Origin: Kineothrix sp. MB12-C1
Lineage (GTDB): Bacteria > Bacillota > Clostridia > Lachnospirales > Lachnospiraceae
Reading direction: 5' to 3'
Assembly: GCF_030863805.1 (NCBI RefSeq)
Contig: NZ_CP132957.1
Location: forward strand, 1-64,000
Length of the DNA: 64,000 nt
Shown: piece after piece, positions 20,020-30,120 of the stretch
How the letters are laid out: every line of letters starts with the position of its first letter
How positions within the stretch are numbered: the stretch's first letter is position 1
The notes under the pieces: generated by a model
What the model saw: only the letters and a program-made list of their open reading frames with translations
Told to the model about the DNA's origin: nothing
Database searches by the model: none
Position numbers and translations under genes: made by a program

Positions 20020-21018
20020 TTAAGCTGTGAAAAGCTGTGACCAATAAGGAGTGTTATTGGATACATAATAACCTACACCGATGGAAGTGAAGCTCTTATT
20101 TAATATATTAGCGCGGTGTCCTTCGGAGTTCATCCATGCGGTTACGACTTCTTCAGGTGTGGACTGTCCCCATGCAATATTTTCACCGGCAGTTCGATAG
20201 CTGATATTATTCTCTTTAAGAACAGTAGCGAAGGAAGTGCCGTTCGGTCTCGTGTGGGAGAAGGATTGGGTCGTTTCTTTCGCGCGGATCAATGCGGCAG
20301 CATTTAGATCATCCTTCATCGTAAGGGCAGAAAGTCCCGCTTTTTCACGCTCAGCATTTACAAGGTCCAGCACTTGCTCTACATAGCTCTTATTAGCGTT
20401 GCTTTCAGAGTTAGAACCTCCATTTCCCGGAGTATTGGTATCAGGAGCTTTAGTACCGCTGTCAGGGGTATTAGTACCTGGATTCTTAGTGCCGCTATCA
20501 GGGGTATTAGTACCCGGATTCTTAGTGCTGTTATCAGGAGTACTCGTACCCGGATTCTTAGTACCGCTGTCAGGAGTATTAGTATCGGGAGCTTTAGTAC
20601 CGCTGTCAGGGGTATTAGTACCTGGATTCTTAGTACCGCTGTCAGGAGTATTGGTATCAGGAACCTTAGTACCACTATCGGGGGTATTGGTATCGGGAAC
20701 TTTTATGTCGCAGTCGGGAGTATTAATATTAGGAGTTTCCGTGCCTGTTCCGGGAACCTTGATATCAGGAGCGTTGGCTTCGGGTTGAGTCGTTTCCGGC
20801 AGACAGTCCTTGATGGAACTAGCGTCAACACCCAATTGGTTCAAAATAGATTCCAAATCGGAAGCGCTTCCTACAATTGTCTGCTGTGTGGTGCGGTTAC
20901 TATTCAGTTGGTTCTGTAATTGATTTTGCAGCTGGCTAGTATCAGGACAGGCGTTAGAAGAAAAGCTTCCTCCTCCGATTATGGTAGTGGCTACAAGTAA
21001 ACTTGGTAATAGGTTCAT
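20020..21018 (-). CDS. Secreted CAP (SCP/PR1)-domain protein with Pro/Thr-rich tandem repeats
   Basis: This is a predicted secreted protein of 332 residues. The start chosen encodes MNLLPSLLVATTIIGGGSFS, a signal-peptide-like hydrophobic stretch, with GAGG 8-9 nt upstream; an upstream ATG at 21105 would add 29 charged residues. Residues 99-194 are eight 12-residue repeats of the type NTPDSGTKxPxT, a likely wall-spanning linker. Residues 212-332 are a YkwD-like CAP domain: SYVEQVLDLVNAEREKAG, QSFSHTRPNG, YRTAGENIAWG, NSEGHRANIL and IGVGYY. It is on the opposite strand from its neighbours. The biochemical role of bacterial CAP proteins is uncertain. Confidence 0.85.
   Translation of the reverse strand: MNLLPSLLVATTIIGGGSFSSNACPDTSQLQNQLQNQLNSNRTTQQTIVGSASDLESILNQLGVDASSIKDCLPETTQPEANAPDIKVPGTGTETPNINTPDCDIKVPDTNTPDSGTKVPDTNTPDSGTKNPGTNTPDSGTKAPDTNTPDSGTKNPGTSTPDNSTKNPGTNTPDSGTKNPGTNTPDSGTKAPDTNTPGNGGSNSESNANKSYVEQVLDLVNAEREKAGLSALTMKDDLNAAALIRAKETTQSFSHTRPNGTSFATVLKENNISYRTAGENIAWGQSTPEEVVTAWMNSEGHRANILNKSFTSIGVGYYVSNNTPYWSQLFTA
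20437..20724 (-). repeat. 36-bp coding tandem repeat, eight units
   Basis: Eight 36-bp units encode NTPDSGTKxPxT-type 12-mers in the CAP-domain protein. The variable residues alternate between V, N and A before the Pro. The array length is exactly 288 bp and keeps the frame. Copy number is likely variable between strains. Confidence 0.85.
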
Positions 21019-21321
21019 ATTTTTCCTCACTTTCCTTTTGTGAACTTTTTCATGAATTACTGTAATTTCTGTGAAATGAATCAGATGTAATGATACATTT
21101 CGCAAATATTACAAATATGTTACAAATATGTTACAAGCAGATATTATCATAAAAAAAATTCAATTACAATGGAAGTTCATGGCAGCATTACCAATTGAAG
21201 AAAAATAAATAGATAAGTATGAAATATGAAATAGATGTTGAATAAGTATTTTTGAAATGGTAGAATTCATATATGTGGTAATAGTAATCCAATATAATAA
21301 GAAAAAACAGGAGGTAGTGTT
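21019..21321. promoter_or_regulatory. Divergent intergenic region with ferritin promoter
   Basis: This is the AT-rich gap between the CAP-domain gene (minus strand) and the ferritin gene (plus strand). TTGAAT at 21238-21243, a 17-nt spacer and TAGAAT at 21261-21266 form a probable promoter for ferritin. TTACAAATATG occurs twice in tandem at 21109-21130, followed by TTACAA, an 11-bp period that could be a protein-binding site for the CAP-domain gene. No gene is seen. Confidence 0.5.
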
Positions 21322-21834
21322 ATGCTTAACAAAGAAATTGCGGCGAAAATAACGGATCAGATCAATTATGAATTATTCTCTGCATATTTATACCTTGATA
21401 TTTCCAATTACTATGCGGACAACAATCTAAATGGTTTTGCCAATTGGTTCAAGATCCAGGCTCAGGAAGAGCGCGACCATGCGATGCTGTTCATGGATTA
21501 TATGTTGAATAATGGCGAGAAAATACAACTCAAAGATATAAAGGCTCCGAATAAGACCTATAGCGATTTCAGAGAGCCTACTGTTGCTGCGTTCGAACAC
21601 GAATTAAAGGTGACGGAGAGAATTCATGAAATTTATGGTCTTGCACATGAACAAAAGGATTATAGAACGATGCAATTTTTGAACTGGTTTGTTCAGGAAC
21701 AGAACGAAGAAGAGAAGAATGCCGAAGAAAATATTAAAAAATATGATTTGTTCGGAACGGATGCTAAGGGATTATATCTTTTAGATTCAGAGCTTGCTGC
21801 CCGTGTTTATAGCCCGCCGTCTCTTACATTATAA
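21322..21834 (+). CDS. ftnA: Ferritin (bacterial non-haem, FtnA-like)
   Basis: FtnA forms a 24-mer shell that oxidises and stores iron. The 170-residue four-helix protein has the ferroxidase ligands in INYELFSAYLYL (Glu), QAQEERDHAMLF (Glu and His), a Glu in the third helix near KVTERIHEI, and FLNWFVQEQNEEEKN (Gln and Glu). The start ATG at 21322 follows GGAGG. It is preceded by its own promoter and is probably monocistronic. No Fur-like site was identified. Confidence 0.95.
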   Translation: MLNKEIAAKITDQINYELFSAYLYLDISNYYADNNLNGFANWFKIQAQEERDHAMLFMDYMLNNGEKIQLKDIKAPNKTYSDFREPTVAAFEHELKVTERIHEIYGLAHEQKDYRTMQFLNWFVQEQNEEEKNAEENIKKYDLFGTDAKGLYLLDSELAARVYSPPSLTL

Positions 21835-22052
21835 AGAGCGTGGCAAGAAATCTTGCCGGAAAAGTTAAAATTTTCATAAAATTTAAGATAGCTATAGCAT
21901 TTTTGGAGAATTTTCATTATAATAGACGAGGTGTATGTTTATTCTTAGTATAATCAACGAAAAAAACTCCCATTTAATTGTAAGTCGCGGGAATTATAGT
22001 CATTTTGCTGATACTGCTTAAATAGGGAGAAAATTATAAAAAGGAGATTAAT

Positions 22053-23849
22053 ATGACAGAGAACAAGAAGTTACTAGAGTGGGTTAAAGAAATGGCCGAC
22101 ATGTGTCAACCAGATGATATTTATTGGTGTGACGGTTCTGCGGAAGAAAACGAACGTCTGCTTCAGATGATGGTTGACAGCGGGATGGCAATCAAATTAA
22201 ATGAGGAGAAACGTCCCGGATGTTATTTGTTCAGAAGTGATGCTTCTGACGTAGCACGTGTAGAAGATAGAACTTTCATTGCTTCTAAGGCTAAAGAAGA
22301 TGCAGGAGCTACGAATAATTGGGTAGAACCTGATGAACTTAAAGCAACGATGAAGGGAGCATATAAAGGCTGCATGAAAGGCAGAACAATGTATGTAATC
22401 CCTTATTCTATGGGACCGATTGGCTCCCCGATATCCAAAATTGGAATTGAATTGACAGATAGTGCATATGTAGTTATCAACATGCGTATTATGACTCGTA
22501 TCGGTGCTGAAGTATTAAAAGTATTAGGCGCTGACGGTGAATTTGTTCCTTGTCTGCATTCCGTTGGATCTCCTTTGGCAGAAGGACAAGAAGATTCTAC
22601 ATGGCCTTGTGCACCGATCGATAAGAAATATATCAGCCACTTCCCAGAAGAAAGACTTATCTGGTCTTATGGTTCCGGATACGGCGGAAACGCTCTTTTA
22701 GGTAAAAAATGCTTTGCTCTTCGAATCGCTTCTGTTATTGCACGCGATGAAGGCTGGCTGGCAGAACATATGCTGATCCTTAAGCTGACAAGCCCGGAAG
22801 GGGAGACTAAATATGTTTGCGGCGCTTTCCCAAGTGCTTGCGGTAAGACGAATCTTGCAATGCTCGTTCCTACAATTCCCGGATGGAAGGTAGAGACAGT
22901 TGGAGATGATATTGCGTGGATGAAATTCGGATCAGACGGACGTTTATATGCGATCAACCCGGAAGCAGGCTTCTTCGGCGTAGCTCCCGGTACATCCCTC
23001 GATTCCAATCCCAACGCTATGCACAGCATTGAGAAGAATACTATTTTCACTAACGTAGCTCTTACCGATGATGGAGATGTATGGTGGGAAGGCATTGGAA
23101 CACCGGCTCCTGATCATCTTATTGACTGGAAAGGCAATGACTGGACACCGGATTCCAAGGAACCGGCTGCTCATCCGAATGCTCGTTTTACAGCACCGGC
23201 TTATCAGTGTCCTTCCATCGCTTCCGATTGGGAAGACCCTGCAGGCGTTCCGATTTCTGCTATCTTAATCGGTGGACGTCGTCCTAAGACGATTCCTCTT
23301 ATTCATGAAAGCTTCGATTGGAAACATGGTGTATTCCTTGGTTCCATCATGGGTTCTGAGATTACAGCAGCAGCTATCTCTAACAATATCGGACAGGTTC
23401 GCCGCGATCCTTTCGCAATGCTTCCTTTCTTCGGATACAATGTATGTAACTACTTAAAACATTGGCTCGCAATCGGAGAGAAGTCCAGCGAAGATAAATT
23501 ACCTAAAATATTCTATGTTAACTGGTTCCGCAAAGATGATGACGGCAAATGGTTATGGCCTGGATTCGGCGAGAACAGCCGTGTTCTGAAATGGATTTTC
23601 GAAAGAACGAATGGAAAAGATAATGCAGTAGAGACTCCTATCGGATTCATGCCTGCAAAGGATGCTTTAGATATCAGCGGACTTGAAGGCGTAAGCGAAC
23701 ACGATATGGAAGAACTGCTTAAGGTAAACAAAGATGAATGGTTGAGCGAAGTAGCGTCCGTTAAGGAGCATTATGCTAAGTTCGGCGATGAGCTTCCGAA
23801 GGAACTTCACAATCAGCTTGAAGCGTTAGAAAAGAGATTAAATGCATAA
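22053..23849 (+). CDS. pckG: Phosphoenolpyruvate carboxykinase (GTP)
   Basis: This cytosolic enzyme interconverts oxaloacetate and PEP using GTP/GDP. The 598-residue length and the kinase-1 loop [15 protein letters not shown] identify the GTP-dependent class. [60 protein letters not shown] and [12 protein letters not shown] are further family blocks. AAGGAG precedes the ATG at 22053. The frame is open, with its own terminator at 23884. In fermenting Clostridia it can work in the anaplerotic direction; direction here is not shown by the sequence. Confidence 0.97.
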   Translation: MTENKKLLEWVKEMADMCQPDDIYWCDGSAEENERLLQMMVDSGMAIKLNEEKRPGCYLFRSDASDVARVEDRTFIASKAKEDAGATNNWVEPDELKATMKGAYKGCMKGRTMYVIPYSMGPIGSPISKIGIELTDSAYVVINMRIMTRIGAEVLKVLGADGEFVPCLHSVGSPLAEGQEDSTWPCAPIDKKYISHFPEERLIWSYGSGYGGNALLGKKCFALRIASVIARDEGWLAEHMLILKLTSPEGETKYVCGAFPSACGKTNLAMLVPTIPGWKVETVGDDIAWMKFGSDGRLYAINPEAGFFGVAPGTSLDSNPNAMHSIEKNTIFTNVALTDDGDVWWEGIGTPAPDHLIDWKGNDWTPDSKEPAAHPNARFTAPAYQCPSIASDWEDPAGVPISAILIGGRRPKTIPLIHESFDWKHGVFLGSIMGSEITAAAISNNIGQVRRDPFAMLPFFGYNVCNYLKHWLAIGEKSSEDKLPKIFYVNWFRKDDDGKWLWPGFGENSRVLKWIFERTNGKDNAVETPIGFMPAKDALDISGLEGVSEHDMEELLKVNKDEWLSEVASVKEHYAKFGDELPKELHNQLEALEKRLNA

Positions 23850-23883
23850 TTTGCATTAGCTCATTGGACAAAATAAGTACAGC

Positions 23884-23924
23884 AAAACGGATTTCAATTC
23901 TACAAGATTTGAAATCCGTTTTTT
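23884..23924. terminator. Bidirectional terminator between pckG and cotJC
   Basis: AAAACGGATTTCAA pairs with TTGAAATCCGTTTT across an 11-nt loop, followed by TT. It lies between convergent genes and suits both. Confidence 0.85.
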
Positions 23925-23974
23925 ATTCTATAAGAAATAACTCGCGACCTTTTTGCGTATAACAAGAATTGCGG

Positions 23975-24582
23975 TTATTTCGGACACCGGTCAAAGGCAG
24001 GATTGAAGGCATAGAAGTTCTTGGAATCCAGCTTATCCTGGACAATTCTCAAAGCTTCTCCGAACCGTTGGAAATGTACAATCTCCCTGGCGCGAAGGAA
24101 GCGAATCGGTTCGGCTACGTCATGGTCATGAATCAGTCGTAAAATGTTATCATAGGTCGATCTGGCCTTTTGTTCTGCAGCCATATCTTCCACTAAATCA
24201 GTGATGGGATCACCTTTTGACTGGAATTCACAAGAGTTGAAAGGAATACCTCCCGCCGCCATGGGCCATATTCCTACGGTATGATCCACATAATAATTAG
24301 CGAAGCCGGAATTCTCAATTTCTTCCATAGAGAGATTTCTCGTTAATTGGTGTACGATAGTAGATACCATCTCGAGATGTGCCAGTTCCTCTGTTCCTAT
24401 ATCAGTTAACAGGGCAGCGACCTCGTTGTAAGGCATCGCATATCTTTGTGAGATATAACGCATGGATGCACTCAGCTCGCCATCGGGACCGCCAAACTGG
24501 CTCATGATTACTTGGGCAAGTTTTGCATTGAAATTTGGGTGATTTTCACAGGAAACTGCAATCGTTTTTCATAATTCCACAT
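23975..24582 (-). CDS. cotJC: Spore coat protein CotJC, manganese catalase family, frameshifted
   Basis: CotJC is a manganese-catalase-like protein of the spore coat. The body reads QFGGPDGELSASMRYISQRY, then TDIGTEELAHLEMVSTIVHQ (Glu and His metal ligands), GGIPFNSCEFQSKGD, DMAAEQKARSTYDNILRL, and EIVHFQRFGEAL with a further Glu/His pair. The conserved N-terminus MWNYEKRLQFPVKIT, then PNFNAKLAQVI, is in another frame starting at 24582, joined by one missing base near 24534. GGAGG precedes that ATG. It is the last gene of cotJABC and should be expressed in the mother cell. Confidence 0.88.
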
Positions 24583-24585
24583 TTA

Positions 24586-24854
24586 CTAACATCCTCCTTC
24601 CCAAGGCATCGGTTGCACTGCCCATTTCCACTCTTTACAGCTTGTGTCTGCGACAGAAAGAGAAAGAGGTCCGTATTTGTTTGCATAATCACGCATCATC
24701 TGGTTTTTATGCGCATATAATGGTTAAAATATTCCATGGCCTCTCTGTCCATTGGGTGAGTGTCAAGATACAGCGTCATTTCTACCGTAACGAAATCGAT
24801 AACGCCGATATTATGCAGCATATTTTCCTGCTCTGCACTCATTTTTTGATTCAT
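24586..24854 (-). CDS. cotJB: Spore coat protein CotJB, frameshifted
   Basis: CotJB is a small coat-associated protein encoded between cotJA and cotJC. The start encodes MNQKMSAEQENMLHNIGVID, followed by FVTVEMTLYLDTHPMDREA and EYFNHYMRIK. One missing base near 24710 shifts to a frame reading NQMMRDYANKYGPLSLSVAD, then CKEWKWAVQPMPWEGGC with the usual C-terminal end. AAGGAG lies 9 nt before the ATG at 24854. The ATG overlaps the cotJA stop by the ATGA pattern, and the stop is 3 nt before the cotJC start. Confidence 0.82.
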
Positions 24855-25021
24855 TTTACGCATCTCCTTCCCGTGAAAGGTTTTGTCAGTTCCGGGAAAA
24901 TGGTTCCAAGACAATAAGCTTTATCCAAGTCCTCGTAGATTTGAGTTAAATGCTGCCAGGGCACATATGCCATAGCTACAGGAAAGCGGTCAAAATATTC
25001 ATTAAAATTATAGTCCTGCAT
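24851..25021 (-). CDS. cotJA: Spore coat-associated protein CotJA
   Basis: This is a short intact 56-residue reading frame starting MQDYNFNEYFDRFPVAMAYV, then PWQHLTQIYEDLDKAYCLGT and IFPELTKPF. The proline-containing VPWQ and KGTIFPEL-type pattern is characteristic of CotJA. GAAGGGAG precedes the ATG at 25021. Its TGA stop overlaps the cotJB ATG. It is the first gene of the cotJABC operon. A sigma-E promoter is expected upstream, but none could be assigned with confidence. Confidence 0.85.
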   Translation of the reverse strand: MQDYNFNEYFDRFPVAMAYVPWQHLTQIYEDLDKAYCLGTIFPELTKPFTGRRCVK

Positions 25022-25297
25022 AAAACTCCCTTCATTAAATTAGAATATATTTGATACATTATATGACAGGTACTTCTTGACGTGTTTGTATATATGCATA
25101 TTTATCGAACATTCGGAATAGTACAATAAATCATAAGAAAACAAGACAAAAATATCATAAAAAGAGAAAAAATGCCTTGATTTCCTCGGGGGTTTATGTA
25201 AAAATAGTACATGCTGATAATGATAAAATGTTAACAATATTGTTTTAATTGTTATATGAGATGCGGGAATTTCCCGTTTGAGGATAAGGAGAACGTT

Positions 25298-26776
25298 ATG
25301 AGAGGTATCGATACGCAAGTCCGAAAAATCAGAAGACGCATATTCAAGGAGGTTTCTAATTTAGCCTATCATTCAACGGATTTAATTAATGATGTGGAGG
25401 CGTTGCCTTACAAGATTGTGGATTATGATGAATCCCCATATGGAAATGTTTATAGGGAACGTGCGGTAGTAAGAGAGATGATCCGGTTGGCGATGGGACT
25501 TTCGCTTCGTCCGGAGGATGCACCGGTTCACGTAACACAGGGATTGGCAGAAAGCGATATCGATGAGAAATATTATGAACCTCCGTTAATGCAGGTGATT
25601 CCTTCTGCTTGTAACGCCTGCCCGGAGAATCGTTATGAAGTAACGGATAAGTGCATGGGTTGTCTCGCTCATCCTTGCCGGGAGGTATGCCCCAAGGAAG
25701 CGGTATCCATGAGGAATGGTAAGTCTGTAATCGATCAGGAGAAATGTATTAAATGCGGTAAATGCAAGGCAGTATGCCCTTATGATGCGATTTCTCATCA
25801 GACGAGACCTTGTCTCGATGCCTGTGGAGTGAATGCAATTAAAAATGACTATAGAGGAAGAGCGCTCATCGATAACGATTTGTGCGTTTCCTGCGGACAG
25901 TGTATGGTAAGCTGTCCTTTCGGTGCTATTGCCGATAAATCACAGATTTTTCAATTAATTCGTGCGATGCAGTCCGGTAGAAAGATTGTAGCTCAGGTAG
26001 CACCTGCTTTTGTGGGACAGTTCGGGCCGAAGGTATCGCCTGATAGAATTAAGGCATCCTTAAAGGAACTGGGATTTTATGATATTTATGAGACGGCTAT
26101 CGGTGCCGATATGGGAGCGATGGCAGAAGCAGAGCACTATGTGCATGAAGTAGCAACGGGAGAGCTTCCTTTTCTGTTAACTTCATGTTGTCCATCATGG
26201 TCAATGTTGGCCAAGAAGTTCTTCCCTGAGACCATTGATAAAATATCAAATGCGCTGACGCCTATGGTAGCCACAGCCAGAAAGATAAAAGAAGATCATC
26301 CCGATGCCAGCGTTGTCTTCATTGGACCTTGTGCATCTAAGAAACTGGAGGCTTCCAGAAGAACGGTACGTTCTGATGTGGATTTTGTTATTACCTTTGA
26401 AGAACTTGCCGGAATGTTCGAAGCGAAGGGCATTGATTTGAATGAATTCAGCGAAATGGATAAGATGGAAGATGCTACAGGAGCCGGACGTGGATATGGT
26501 GTGGCCGGCGGCGTGGCAAGTGCCATCGAGGAATGTATTCGTGAGTATTATCCTGATACAGAAGTTAAGATTGAACATGCAGAAAGTCTTACAGAATGTA
26601 AAAAGATGTTGATGCTGGCGAAAGCAGGCAAGAAAAATGGCTGCCTGATCGAGGGGATGGCTTGTCCGGGCGGATGTATTGCCGGTGCAGGAACGAATAT
26701 TGCCATTCCGCAGGCGGCAAAAGAAGTGGCCGGTTTCAAGGCCGCTGCGGCGAAGAAAATACCGGATAAAGAATAG
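25298..26776 (+). CDS. [FeFe] hydrogenase, group B-type, with ferredoxin-like domains
   Basis: This is a predicted cytoplasmic iron-only hydrogenase of 492 residues. The N-terminal third carries several [4Fe-4S] motifs: CMGCLAHPCREVCP, CIKCGKCKAVCP and CVSCGQCMVSCP. H-cluster motifs follow: L1 TSCCPSW, L2 IGPCASKK and L3 EGMACPGGCIAGAG. The C-x2-C-x2-C-type arrangement and the altered L2 and L3 fit group B monomeric enzymes rather than the canonical HydA (MPC..K, ADMTIMEE). ATG 25298 follows AAGGAG. The frame is intact. gltX lies 24 nt downstream. No maturation genes are nearby. The electron partner is unknown. Confidence 0.85.
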   Translation: MRGIDTQVRKIRRRIFKEVSNLAYHSTDLINDVEALPYKIVDYDESPYGNVYRERAVVREMIRLAMGLSLRPEDAPVHVTQGLAESDIDEKYYEPPLMQVIPSACNACPENRYEVTDKCMGCLAHPCREVCPKEAVSMRNGKSVIDQEKCIKCGKCKAVCPYDAISHQTRPCLDACGVNAIKNDYRGRALIDNDLCVSCGQCMVSCPFGAIADKSQIFQLIRAMQSGRKIVAQVAPAFVGQFGPKVSPDRIKASLKELGFYDIYETAIGADMGAMAEAEHYVHEVATGELPFLLTSCCPSWSMLAKKFFPETIDKISNALTPMVATARKIKEDHPDASVVFIGPCASKKLEASRRTVRSDVDFVITFEELAGMFEAKGIDLNEFSEMDKMEDATGAGRGYGVAGGVASAIEECIREYYPDTEVKIEHAESLTECKKMLMLAKAGKKNGCLIEGMACPGGCIAGAGTNIAIPQAAKEVAGFKAAAAKKIPDKE

Positions 26777-26800
26777 AAGTAAAGGAGCAAGATTATAATT

Positions 26801-28263
26801 ATGGATAAAATAAGAACGAGATATGCGCCGAGTCCTACAGGACGCATGCATGTAGGCAATTTAAGGACAGCATTGTATGCTTATTTAATTGCAAAGCATG
26901 AAGGAGGAGATTTCCTTCTTCGTATTGAGGATACTGATCAGGAACGTTATGTGGAAGGCGCAGTGGAAATCATCTACCGTACGATGGAAAAGACGGGACT
27001 GATTCACGATGAAGGCCCTGATAAGGATAAGGGAGTAGGTCCTTATGTTCAGAGCGAACGTCAGGCACAAGGAATTTATCTGGAATATGCGAAGCTGCTA
27101 ATTGAAAGAGGAGAGGCCTATTATTGCTTTTGTGATAAGGAAAGACTTTCTTCTTTAACCCAGACTGTAGCCGGTAAAGAGATTAATATATATGATAAAC
27201 ACTGCTTACATTTATCCAAAGAAGAAGCGGAAGGGAAGCTCAAATCAGGAATTCCCTATGTTATCAGGCAGAACAATCCCACGGAAGGAACAACGACCTT
27301 TCATGATGAAATATATGGAGATATTACCGTAGATAATACGGAACTTGATGATATGATACTCATTAAGTCCGACGGCTACCCGACTTACAATTTCGCTAAC
27401 GTTGTGGATGATCACTTGATGGGAATTACACACGTAGTAAGAGGAAATGAATATCTTTCTTCTTCTCCGAAATATAACCGTCTTTATGAGGCGTTTGGCT
27501 GGGAAGTGCCTGTTTATGTACACTGTCCGCTTATTACCGATGAGGACCATCATAAGCTGTCCAAACGCAGCGGTCACTCTTCGTATGAAGATTTGGTAGA
27601 ACAAGGATTCTTATCGGAAGCAATCGTTAACTTCGTTGCGTTGCTCGGATGGAGTCCGGAAGGTACAGAGGAAATATTCTCGTTAGAGGATTTGATTCGG
27701 GTATTTGACTATAAGCATCTATCCAAATCCCCTGCCGTGTTCGACTATACGAAGTTAAAGTGGATGAATGGCGAATATATGAAAGCAATGGACTTCGACA
27801 GGTTTTATCAGATGGCGGAGCCATATTTGAAGAAGGTCATTAAGAAGAGCCTGGATTTAAAAAGATTGCTGAGATGGTAAAAACGAGAATTGAAGTATTT
27901 CCCGATATCGAAGGAATGATAGACTTTTTCGAAGAGTTGCCAGCCTACGATACTTCTATGTATATTCATAAGAAAATGAAAACAACAGAGGAATCATCGC
28001 TGGAAGTATTGGAAGAACTGCTTCCCCTTGTTGAAGAGCAGGAAGCTTTCAATAACGATTCTCTCTACCAGATGCTTGTTTCTTATGTGGAGAAAAAGGG
28101 CTGTAAAAACGGTTATGCGATGTGGCCGATTCGAACAGCGGTATCCGGCAAACAGATGACGCCTGCCGGAGCGACGGAGATTATGGAGATTCTCGGGAAA
28201 GAGGAGTCCATCCGTCGGATTCAGAAAGGTATTGAGCTGTTAAAAGATGCTGGCAGCAAATGA
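26801..28263 (+). CDS. gltX: Glutamyl-tRNA synthetase GltX, one frameshift
   Basis: GltX charges tRNA(Glu), and possibly tRNA(Gln) for later amidation. The Rossmann domain has [20 protein letters not shown] with HVGN as the HIGH motif, [12 protein letters not shown], then a CFC...HC zinc-like cluster in the insertion. [19 protein letters not shown] and HHKLSKRSG (KMSKS motif) follow. The anticodon-binding domain continues in a second frame after a missing A near 27862 (SLDLK then [13 protein letters not shown]) and ends [11 protein letters not shown]. The joined product is about 487 residues, normal length. The stop overlaps the helicase start by 17 nt. Confidence 0.93.
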
Positions 28264-30120
28264 AAATAAGGCGCAGACCTTAGCAATAGAGCACGCTTCC
28301 GGTCCCCTGCAAGTTCTTGCAGGGCCGGGGAGCGGCAAAACATATCTTACTATCCGTCGAATTCGTCATCTGATTCGGCATCATGGGATATCTCCCGATC
28401 ATATTCTTGTGATTACATTTACAAAAGCAGCGGCAATGGAGATGAAGGAACGTTTTTCTGCTCTGACACAGCAGGCTTATCCCGAAGTCCGTTTCGGTAC
28501 TTTTCATGCGATCTATTATCATATTCTCAAACAATCGGGCTATTCAGGCCTGAGAATAATTACCCTCAAGGAAAAGCGAAACTATATCAACCATATTTTG
28601 CGTGAAATAAAAAGTGGAGAAGCAGAAAACGCAGAACTATGTAACGAACTGATTAAAAGTATCGCTCATATTAAAATAAATGGCGGATGTTCTGAAGATA
28701 TGGAGAGTGTAAGTTTCTTTTATGATTTTGAAGAAAAGATAAAGGAACAATTTCCATTTATCTATAACGAATATTGTCGTATGATGAGAGAGGAGAATAA
28801 AATTGACTTCGATGATATGATTCTTTTATGTGATAAACTGTTAGAAGAAAGACCTGAAATCCTTTCCTTTTGGCAGAATACTTTTACTCATATTTTAGTC
28901 GACGAATTCCAGGATATTTCCCCTATGCAGTACCGTATTTTATGCCGACTTGCACTTCCTCAGAATAATTTGTTTGTAGTGGGAGATGATGACCAATCAA
29001 TTTATGGGTTTCGCGGTGCAGGTCCCGGTATTATGAAGCAGTTTATGGAAGACTATGCACAGGCTTCACAGTTAACGCTTACTATCAACTACCGAAGTGG
29101 TCCTCATATTGTAGAAGCTGCAGGAATGGTCATTAATGGTAATAAGGAACGTTTTTGAAGGAGCTGAAAGCAAATAAGGCCGAGGGAGGCACGGTTAGCA
29201 TCATTTCTTTTTCTACGAGAGAAGAGGAGCTTGCCTATCTTTCCGGTCAATTGCGAGGTAAAACAATAGAAGAACTTACTCAAAGTGCAATTATTTATCG
29301 CACCAATGCAGAGGTTGGTGCTTTATCCCGAACGCTAGCCTCCCTTCGGATTCCTTTTCATATGAAAGAGAGAGGAACGCATCTCTTTCAGCATGCGGTG
29401 GCGAAAGATATGATAGCGGTTCTTTCTTTTGCCAGGGATGTTTTTATAGGGGGTAAAAAGGGTGGAAATCGGAGTGATTTCCTTCGTTTCATGAATAAGC
29501 CATCCAGGTATATTAGCAGACAAGCAATTCCCGATCCACTGATAACGGAGCAATTATTACTCGATTATTATAAAGGCTTGGGAAGCTCTTCGCACTCCAA
29601 TATGGGAATGCAAGAGACTGTAAAGCAATTATGGAGGGATCTTAAGAGAATTTCTTCGCTCCGCCCTTATCTTGCTATCGATTATATTTGCAAGAATATG
29701 GATTATAAAAAGTACATATGTGAAGGCAAAGACAAAGAAGAGAGAAAAGAAATGGAAGAAATCTTACAGGAACTGCAAAAGGAAGCGATAAAATATCGTA
29801 GTTTTTCTGCATGGAAAGAGGCGATCGATGAATATGTATCGCTGATGGAACGGGCAGGGAAAGAACCGGAACAAAGGGAAGGTGTTCAGCTTCTGACGAT
29901 GCATGTTTCCAAAGGATTGGAATATAATAATGTCTATCTTCTGGATATCGGAGAAGGGAAGATGCCCGGGAAACGAGCGATAAAACCGGAGGAAATAGAA
30001 GAGGAGCGAAGGCTTCTTTATGTGGCTATGACAAGAGCCAAGGAACATCTTGAAATTCTATATTGCAACGAGCCATCGGCATTTATCGTCAAATTAAAAA
30101 AGACTCTTGACGGCAAATGA
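28247..30120 (+). CDS. UvrD/Rep-type superfamily 1 DNA helicase, one frameshift
   Basis: This is a 3'-5' SF1A helicase of about 625 residues. Motifs are visible: VLAGPGSGKTYLTIRR (Walker A), ITFTKAAAMEMKER (Ia), FGTFHAIYYHIL, ILVDEFQDISPMQYRIL (Walker B), VVGDDDQSIYGFRGA (III), INYRSGPHIV (IV), LLTMHVSKGLEYNNVYLLDI (V) and RRLLYVAMTRAKEHLEI (VI). A missing T in the run at 29147-29154 splits it; the correct junction reads RFLKELKANK. At about 625 residues it is shorter than PcrA (about 730) and lacks PcrA's C-terminal extension. It may act in repair or plasmid-type unwinding; the partner is unknown. Confidence 0.88.

Noticed and set aside
20437-20724. 36-bp repeat array as a CRISPR
   Set aside because: The units follow each other with no spacers, and they encode an in-frame amino-acid repeat. 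No cas genes are nearby.
20374-20919. Open frames on the + strand across the CAP-domain gene, with repeating protein motifs
   Set aside because: They are antisense shadows of the 36-bp coding repeats. The minus strand encodes a complete CAP-domain protein with signal-like N-terminus and ribosome binding site.
21842-21860. Terminator hairpin GGCAAGAAATCTTGCC after ferritin
   Set aside because: The stem is convincing, but it is followed by GGAAAAG with no T-tract.
22667-23095. A 142-residue minus-strand open frame inside pckG
   Set aside because: It overlaps the conserved kinase region of an intact PEP carboxykinase gene and has no supporting signals.
25040-25070. A sigma-E promoter for cotJABC
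   Set aside because: GTCATATA occurs upstream on the minus strand, but no -10 element lies at an acceptable spacing.
26246-26851. A 201-residue minus-strand open frame under the hydrogenase gene
   Set aside because: It is antisense to the conserved H-cluster region, has no ribosome binding site and resembles no family.
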